Position numbers and translations under genes: made by a program. Of a stretch of DNA of 19,195 nucleotides, positions 13,856-19,195 are shown one piece after another (the stretch's first letter is position 1; each line of letters opens with the position of its first letter). The DNA is taken from contig JACQPS010000331.1 in assembly GCA_016207445.1 (NCBI GenBank), forward strand, positions 1-19,195. Direction: 5' to 3'. Source of the DNA: Gemmatimonadota bacterium (lineage in GTDB: Bacteria; Gemmatimonadota; Gemmatimonadetes; Longimicrobiales; RSA9). The notes under the pieces are model-generated. The model saw nothing but the letters and a program-made list of their open reading frames with translations. It was not told where the DNA came from and did not search any database.

Positions 13856-15136
13856 ATGCGACGACTGCCTGAAATCGTGCTGTGCGCGAGCCTCGCCCTC
13901 GCCGCCGCGACCTATCAGCCGCACGTTCCCGCGGGCGCCAAGCCCATCTGTGCGCCCGACAACGGCGGCATCACCCTGCCCGAAGACTTCTGTGCCGTGG
14001 TCGTGGCCGACCGCCTGGGGCGCGCGCGCCACCTGACCGTGGCGCCGAACGGAGACGTGTTCGTGGCGCTCGCGAACCGGCGTGAGGAGCGAGGCGGGAT
14101 CGTGGCGCTGCGCGACACCACGGGCGACGGCGTGGCCGACGTCGTCACCCGCTTCGGCGAGAACGGCGGCACCGGCATCGCGTTGCGCGGCGCGAGCCTC
14201 TACTTCGGCCCGGACGACGCCGTGCTCCGCTACACGCTCCCCGGGGGCAGCCTCAGTCCATCCTCCGCGCCGGACACGCTGGTGTCCGGCCTGCCCGCGG
14301 ACCGCAACCACCGCGCGAAGTCGCTCGCGCTCGGGACGGGCCGCGATCTCTTCGTCAACATCGGCTCGCCCACCAACTCCTGCCAGGTGCAGGACCGGCA
14401 GAACGAGGCGCCCGGGGTGGATCCGTGCCCGGACCTCGCAACGCGGGCCGGCATCTGGCGCTTCGACGCGGAGCGGAAGGGGCAGACGCAGGCGCAGGGC
14501 GAGCGCTTCGCCACCGGCACCCGCAACATCGTCGCGCTCACCTTCCACGACGGTCGCGTCTGGGGCGCGCAGCACGGGCGCGACCAGCTCTTCCAGAACT
14601 GGCCCGGACTGTTCGATGCGGCAGCGGGCGCGGAGAAGCCATCCGAGGAGTTCTTCCAGATCTCCCGGGGGGATGACTTCGGCTGGCCGTACTGCTACCA
14701 CGATCCCGAGCGCGGACAGAAGGTGCTCGCGCCCGAGTACGGCGGCGATGGCGAGACGGTCGGACGCTGCGCGCAGAAGAAGGCGCCCCTCGTCGCCTTC
14801 CCCGCGCACTGGGCGCCCAACGCGCTTCTCTTTTACACGGGGAATGCGTTCCCGGCCGCCTACCGCGGCGGTGCCTTCATCGCGTTCCACGGCTCCTGGA
14901 ACCGGGCGCCGCTCCCGCAGGGCGGCTACAGGGTCGTGTTCGTGCCGTTCCGGGATGGCCGGCCGAGCGCCGCCTGGTCCGTCTTCGCCGATGGCTTCGC
15001 GGGCGATAGCGTGCAGCCCGGCCTCGCCCGCCATCGCCCGACGGGCCTCGCGCAGGGGCCCGATGGCTCGCTCTATATCTCCGACGACGCCGGCGGCCGC
15101 ATCTGGCGCGTGCTCTACAAGGGTCGCAGGCGCTAG
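13856..15136 (+). CDS. PQQ-dependent sugar / L-sorbosone dehydrogenase-like periplasmic protein
   Basis: 426 residues. ATG at 13856 is chosen because GGAG (13844-13847) precedes it and a hydrophobic signal-like N-terminus follows (MRRLPEIVLCASLALAAATY); the in-frame ATG at 13712 would read through the hexamer repeat. Repeated beta-propeller blades are visible: RARHLTVAPNGDVFVALANR, HRAKSLALGTGRDLFVNIG, GTRNIVALTFHDGRVWGAQH, FFQISRGDDFGWPYCYHDP, AYRGGAFIAFHGSWNR, RPTGLAQGPDGSLYISDDAG. These match the GDH-B / sorbosone dehydrogenase fold, in which PQQ-dependent members oxidise aldoses or sorbosone in the periplasm. Whether this one binds PQQ is not shown; no PQQ biosynthesis genes are in the window. 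Confidence 0.8.
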   Translation: MRRLPEIVLCASLALAAATYQPHVPAGAKPICAPDNGGITLPEDFCAVVVADRLGRARHLTVAPNGDVFVALANRREERGGIVALRDTTGDGVADVVTRFGENGGTGIALRGASLYFGPDDAVLRYTLPGGSLSPSSAPDTLVSGLPADRNHRAKSLALGTGRDLFVNIGSPTNSCQVQDRQNEAPGVDPCPDLATRAGIWRFDAERKGQTQAQGERFATGTRNIVALTFHDGRVWGAQHGRDQLFQNWPGLFDAAAGAEKPSEEFFQISRGDDFGWPYCYHDPERGQKVLAPEYGGDGETVGRCAQKKAPLVAFPAHWAPNALLFYTGNAFPAAYRGGAFIAFHGSWNRAPLPQGGYRVVFVPFRDGRPSAAWSVFADGFAGDSVQPGLARHRPTGLAQGPDGSLYISDDAGGRIWRVLYKGRRR

Positions 15137-15143
15137 TCGCTCG

Positions 15144-15172
15144 TTGACAACTACCCGACTCCTGGCGAACTT
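15144..15172 (+). promoter_or_regulatory. Possible promoter upstream of secD
   Basis: A perfect TTGACA at 15144-15149 lies in the 98-nt gap before secD. No convincing -10 is found at 16-18 bp (GAACTT at 15167-15172 is poor), so this is weak. Confidence 0.25.
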
Positions 15173-15234
15173 ACGCCGTTTGCGCCAGCCCGGGGGCTCG
15201 CGCGCAGGACACAGTCGGAGAGAGACGCTCGTCG

Positions 15235-16890
<1,656 letters not shown>

Positions 16891-16905
16891 GGAGCCGATC
16901 CTGGC

Positions 16906-17901
16906 ATGCGCTTCTTCGCACACGCTCACTTCGACTTCATCGGCAACCGCTACAAGGCCTACGTGCTGAGCGCCGCCGCCATCGGCCTCGGCATCGCCTT
17001 CGCGCTGGCCTGGCAGCTCCAGCGCGGCTCCTGGCTGAATTACGGCGTCGACTTCACGGGCGGCACGCTCGTGCAGGTGCGCTTCGAGCAGCCCACCAGC
17101 GTGGGTGAGCTGCGCGGCGTGGTCGCCCCCGCGTTTCCCGGCAGCGAGATCACGCGCTTCGGCGGGGAGAACGAGTTCCTGGTGCGCGCGCCGGGCTTCG
17201 AGGGCGATGCCGCGAAGGTCTCGGACCAGGTCGTCGCGCGACTGCGCGGCGGCTTGCCCGGCCGCGAGTTCTCGGTCGCGCGCACGGAGGCGGTCGGGCC
17301 GAAGATCGGCGGCGAGCTCCAGCAGAAGGCCGTGCTCGCAATCATCTTCTCCTTCGCCGTTACCCTGATCTACCTTGCGCTCCGCTTCGAGTGGCGCTTC
17401 GGCGTGGCCGCCATCATCGCGACGCTGCACGACATCCTGATCACGCTCGGCCTGCTCGCGGCGCTCCAGCTCGAGGTCTCGCTGCCGACCGTGGCGGCCG
17501 TGCTCACCATCATCGGCTACTCGCTCAACGACACCATCATCGTGTTCGACCGGGTGCGGGAGAACCTGCACCGCACGGGTCGCCGCGAGGCGTTTTTCGA
17601 TACCCTGAACCGATCCATCAACGAGACTCTGCCGCGCACCACGCTGACCGCCGGCACCACGCTGGCCGCGCTGCTCTCGCTCTTTCTGTTCGGTGGCGCG
17701 ATCATCCGGGACTTCGCGCTGATCCTGATCGTCGGCATCGCGGTGGGAACGTTCTCGTCGATCTTCGTCGCCTCGCCCGCCCTGCTCGAGATCGAGAAGC
17801 GGTGGCCGCGGCCGACCAAGACGGGCAAGCCGCGTTCGGCCGCGAGCTCCGTGCGCACCGCTACCATGCCCGGGACCGCGCGCAAGCCTGCACGCGGCTG
17901 A
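16906..17901 (+). CDS. secF: Protein translocase subunit SecF
   Basis: 331 residues, 15 nt after secD and plainly co-transcribed; GAGGAG around 16889-16894 (overlapping the secD stop) serves as ribosome site. Membrane segment 1 is followed by NYGVDFTGGTLVQVRFEQ, the conserved SecF periplasmic motif. VGPKIGGELQQKAVLAIIFS opens the second membrane block, and GYSLNDTIIVFDRVREN is the signature of segment 4-5. LPRTTLTAGTTLAALLSLFL and GIAVGTFSSIFVASP complete the channel part. The C-terminus is basic and short. It ends 25 nt before the stem of an intrinsic terminator, so the secDF unit closes here. Confidence 0.97.
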   Translation: MRFFAHAHFDFIGNRYKAYVLSAAAIGLGIAFALAWQLQRGSWLNYGVDFTGGTLVQVRFEQPTSVGELRGVVAPAFPGSEITRFGGENEFLVRAPGFEGDAAKVSDQVVARLRGGLPGREFSVARTEAVGPKIGGELQQKAVLAIIFSFAVTLIYLALRFEWRFGVAAIIATLHDILITLGLLAALQLEVSLPTVAAVLTIIGYSLNDTIIVFDRVRENLHRTGRREAFFDTLNRSINETLPRTTLTAGTTLAALLSLFLFGGAIIRDFALILIVGIAVGTFSSIFVASPALLEIEKRWPRPTKTGKPRSAASSVRTATMPGTARKPARG

Positions 17902-17926
17902 GCTCCCGCCCACGTACTTGCACGAG

Positions 17927-17961
17927 GGGCCGCCACCGCTTATTAGGGGGCGGCCCTTTTT
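17927..17961 (+). terminator. Intrinsic terminator after secDF
   Basis: Perfect 8-bp stem GGGCCGCC (17927-17934) / GGCGGCCC (17949-17956), 14-nt loop, followed directly by TTTTT (17957-17961). It ends 8 nt before the tatD start codon. Confidence 0.88.
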
Positions 17962-17969
17962 GCTTTCGC

Positions 17970-18737
17970 ATGCGACCGACGCTCTTCGACTCGCATTGCC
18001 ATCTGACCGACGAGCGCTTTGCCGGAGACGTCGCCGCCGTCATCGAGCGAGCCGTGCAGGGCGGCGTCGTCGGCATCGTCACCGTCGCATCGGACCCGGA
18101 CGATGCGGAGCGGGCGTGCGAGCTCGCTCTACGCTTTCCCGCCGTGCGCGCGACCGCGGGCATCCATCCGCACGTGGCGGAGCGCGGCGATGCGGCGGGC
18201 TTCACGCGTATCGCCGAGCTCGCCCGGCGAAGCGAGGTGGTGGCACTGGGGGAGACCGGGCTGGATTACCACTACGAGCACGCTCCGCGAGAGGTGCAGT
18301 GTCGGGCGTTCGAGGGCCACGTCCAGCTCGCGCGCGCGACCGGGCTCCCGCTCGTCGTGCACTCGCGCGAGGCGGACGAGGACACCGCCGCCGTCGTCCG
18401 TGAAGCCGGCGCAGAGGTTCGGGGCGTGCTCCACTGCTTCGCGGGCGGCCGGAAGCTGCTGGAGGCGGGACTCGACTCCGGCTGGTACATCTCGTTCGCC
18501 GGCCTCGTGAGCTTTCGCACCTACGCCGACGCGGAGCTGGTGCGGGCGGTCCCGGCCGACCGGCTGCTGGCCGAGACGGACAGCCCGTACCTGGCGCCGG
18601 TCCCGCACCGGGGCAAGAGGAACGAGCCCGCCTTCGTGCGCTTCGTGGTGGAGACGCTGGCGCGCATCCGCGGCGAGCCGCTCGAACAGGTCGCCGCCGC
18701 CACGACCCGGAATGCCATGCGGCTGTACCGCCTTTGA
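17970..18737 (+). CDS. tatD: TatD family metal-dependent deoxyribonuclease
   Basis: 255 residues from the ATG at 17970. The TIM-barrel metallohydrolase ligands are all present: HCH (H9, H11), GETGLDYHYE (E95), VVHSRE (H131), LHCFAGG (H155) and AETDSPYLAP (D204). TatD enzymes are 3'-5' DNA exonucleases linked to repair and DNA turnover. The N-terminus MRPTLFDSHCHL is the normal family start, so the ATG is secure, although no Shine-Dalgarno is visible and the preceding bases are the T-tract of the secDF terminator. The transcript is therefore probably leaderless or comes from read-through. Length is typical. mutL follows 70 nt downstream. Confidence 0.95.
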   Translation: MRPTLFDSHCHLTDERFAGDVAAVIERAVQGGVVGIVTVASDPDDAERACELALRFPAVRATAGIHPHVAERGDAAGFTRIAELARRSEVVALGETGLDYHYEHAPREVQCRAFEGHVQLARATGLPLVVHSREADEDTAAVVREAGAEVRGVLHCFAGGRKLLEAGLDSGWYISFAGLVSFRTYADAELVRAVPADRLLAETDSPYLAPVPHRGKRNEPAFVRFVVETLARIRGEPLEQVAAATTRNAMRLYRL

Positions 18738-18773
18738 GGCTGGCTGCAATCCAACAGGCCCGCACGTTATATT

Positions 18774-18801
18774 CCGAGCCCGAGCCCGATCCCGATCCCG
18801 A
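18774..18801. repeat. CCGAKC hexanucleotide tandem repeat, copy B
   Basis: Units CCGAGC, CCGAGC, CCGATC, CCGATC and a partial CCGA, ending 6 nt before the mutL ATG. The unit is the same as in copy A at 13795 (CCCGAT read in another phase), on the same strand and again just before a gene. A TATATT (18768-18773) directly to the left could be a -10 element, but no good -35 is found. Confidence 0.85.
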
Positions 18802-18807
18802 AACCTG

Positions 18808-19195
18808 ATGCCCCGCCGCATCCATATCCTGCCGGACAGCCTGGCCAACCAGATCGCCGCGGGGGAAGTGGTCGAGCGTCCCGCCTCGGTGGTGAAGGAG
18901 CTGGTCGAGAATGCGCTGGACGCGGCGGCGACGCGCGTCGAGATCGCCGTTCAGAACGGGGGCAAGACGGAGATCCGCGTCTCCGACGACGGCTGCGGCA
19001 TGAGCCGGGAAGACGCCGTGCTCGCCTTCGATCGGCACGCCACCAGCAAGATCTCGCGCGTCGAGGACCTGCACGCCGTGCGCACGTTCGGATTCCGCGG
19101 CGAGGCGCTGCCCTCGATCGCATCGGTCGCGCGCGTCGTGCTCGAGACGGCCGAGCCCGGCGAAGTGGGCACGCGCATCCGGGTCGCGGCCGGAC
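18808..19195 (+). CDS. mutL: DNA mismatch repair protein MutL, N-terminal part
   Basis: The first 129 codons; the gene runs off the right edge. MutL links MutS mismatch recognition to strand removal. The GHKL ATPase motifs are all present: NQIAAGEVVERPASVVKELV leading to ENALDA (motif I; E31 and N35 are the catalytic and Mg residues), DDGCGM (60-65, motif II), RHATSKI (76-82), and TFGFRGEALPSIASVA (93-108, motif III). The usual ALDAGA is ALDAAA here, a mild change. ATG at 18808 gives the standard MPRRIHILPDSLANQIAAGE start. No Shine-Dalgarno is visible; the hexamer repeat occupies its place. Confidence 0.97.
   Translation, partial: MPRRIHILPDSLANQIAAGEVVERPASVVKELVENALDAAATRVEIAVQNGGKTEIRVSDDGCGMSREDAVLAFDRHATSKISRVEDLHAVRTFGFRGEALPSIASVARVVLETAEPGEVGTRIRVAAG

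Overview
The window is high-GC bacterial DNA of about 19 kb. The SecD/SecF pair, TatD and MutL are chromosomal housekeeping genes. The SecD sequence style and the general protein composition look to me like Gemmatimonadota or a relative. This is an impression from memory, not a database result.

Region A (1-8925) is one tightly packed plus-strand operon. In order it encodes the C-terminal part of a PEP-utilising (PEP synthase-like) enzyme, a UbiA-like membrane transferase, a SAM methyltransferase with an N-terminal zinc-ribbon-like segment, a PlsC-type acyltransferase, a fatty acyl-AMP ligase, a 915-residue fusion of acyl carrier protein + thioester reductase + aminoglycoside-phosphotransferase-like kinase, and a PssA-like CDP-alcohol phosphatidyltransferase. 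Five consecutive gene junctions are 4-nt ATGA/GTGA overlaps. Taken together the set looks like an unusual lipid pathway: a fatty acid is activated, loaded on the carrier domain, reductively released as aldehyde or alcohol, possibly phosphorylated, attached to a backbone, acylated and given a polar head group. Ether-type (alkyl) lipid synthesis is my preferred hypothesis.

Region B (about 8957-11606) is a scarred accessory segment with visibly lower GC. It holds the C-terminal stump of an ABC-2 permease, a frameshifted remnant of a conserved protein, two attC-like imperfect inverted repeats bounding an apparent integron gene cassette whose membrane-protein ORF carries an in-frame TGA, and a DUF4160 + HTH pair with its own promoter and an inverted-repeat operator. 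No integron integrase is in the window.

Region C (11664-19195) returns to chromosomal genes. It contains a deoC aldolase gene broken by a one-base frameshift, a small hypothetical gene, a lipoprotein gene divergent from a PQQ/sorbosone-type dehydrogenase gene, then secD-secF, an intrinsic terminator, tatD and the 5' end of mutL, which runs off the right edge. A CCCGAT-type hexanucleotide repeat sits just upstream of both the dehydrogenase gene and mutL.
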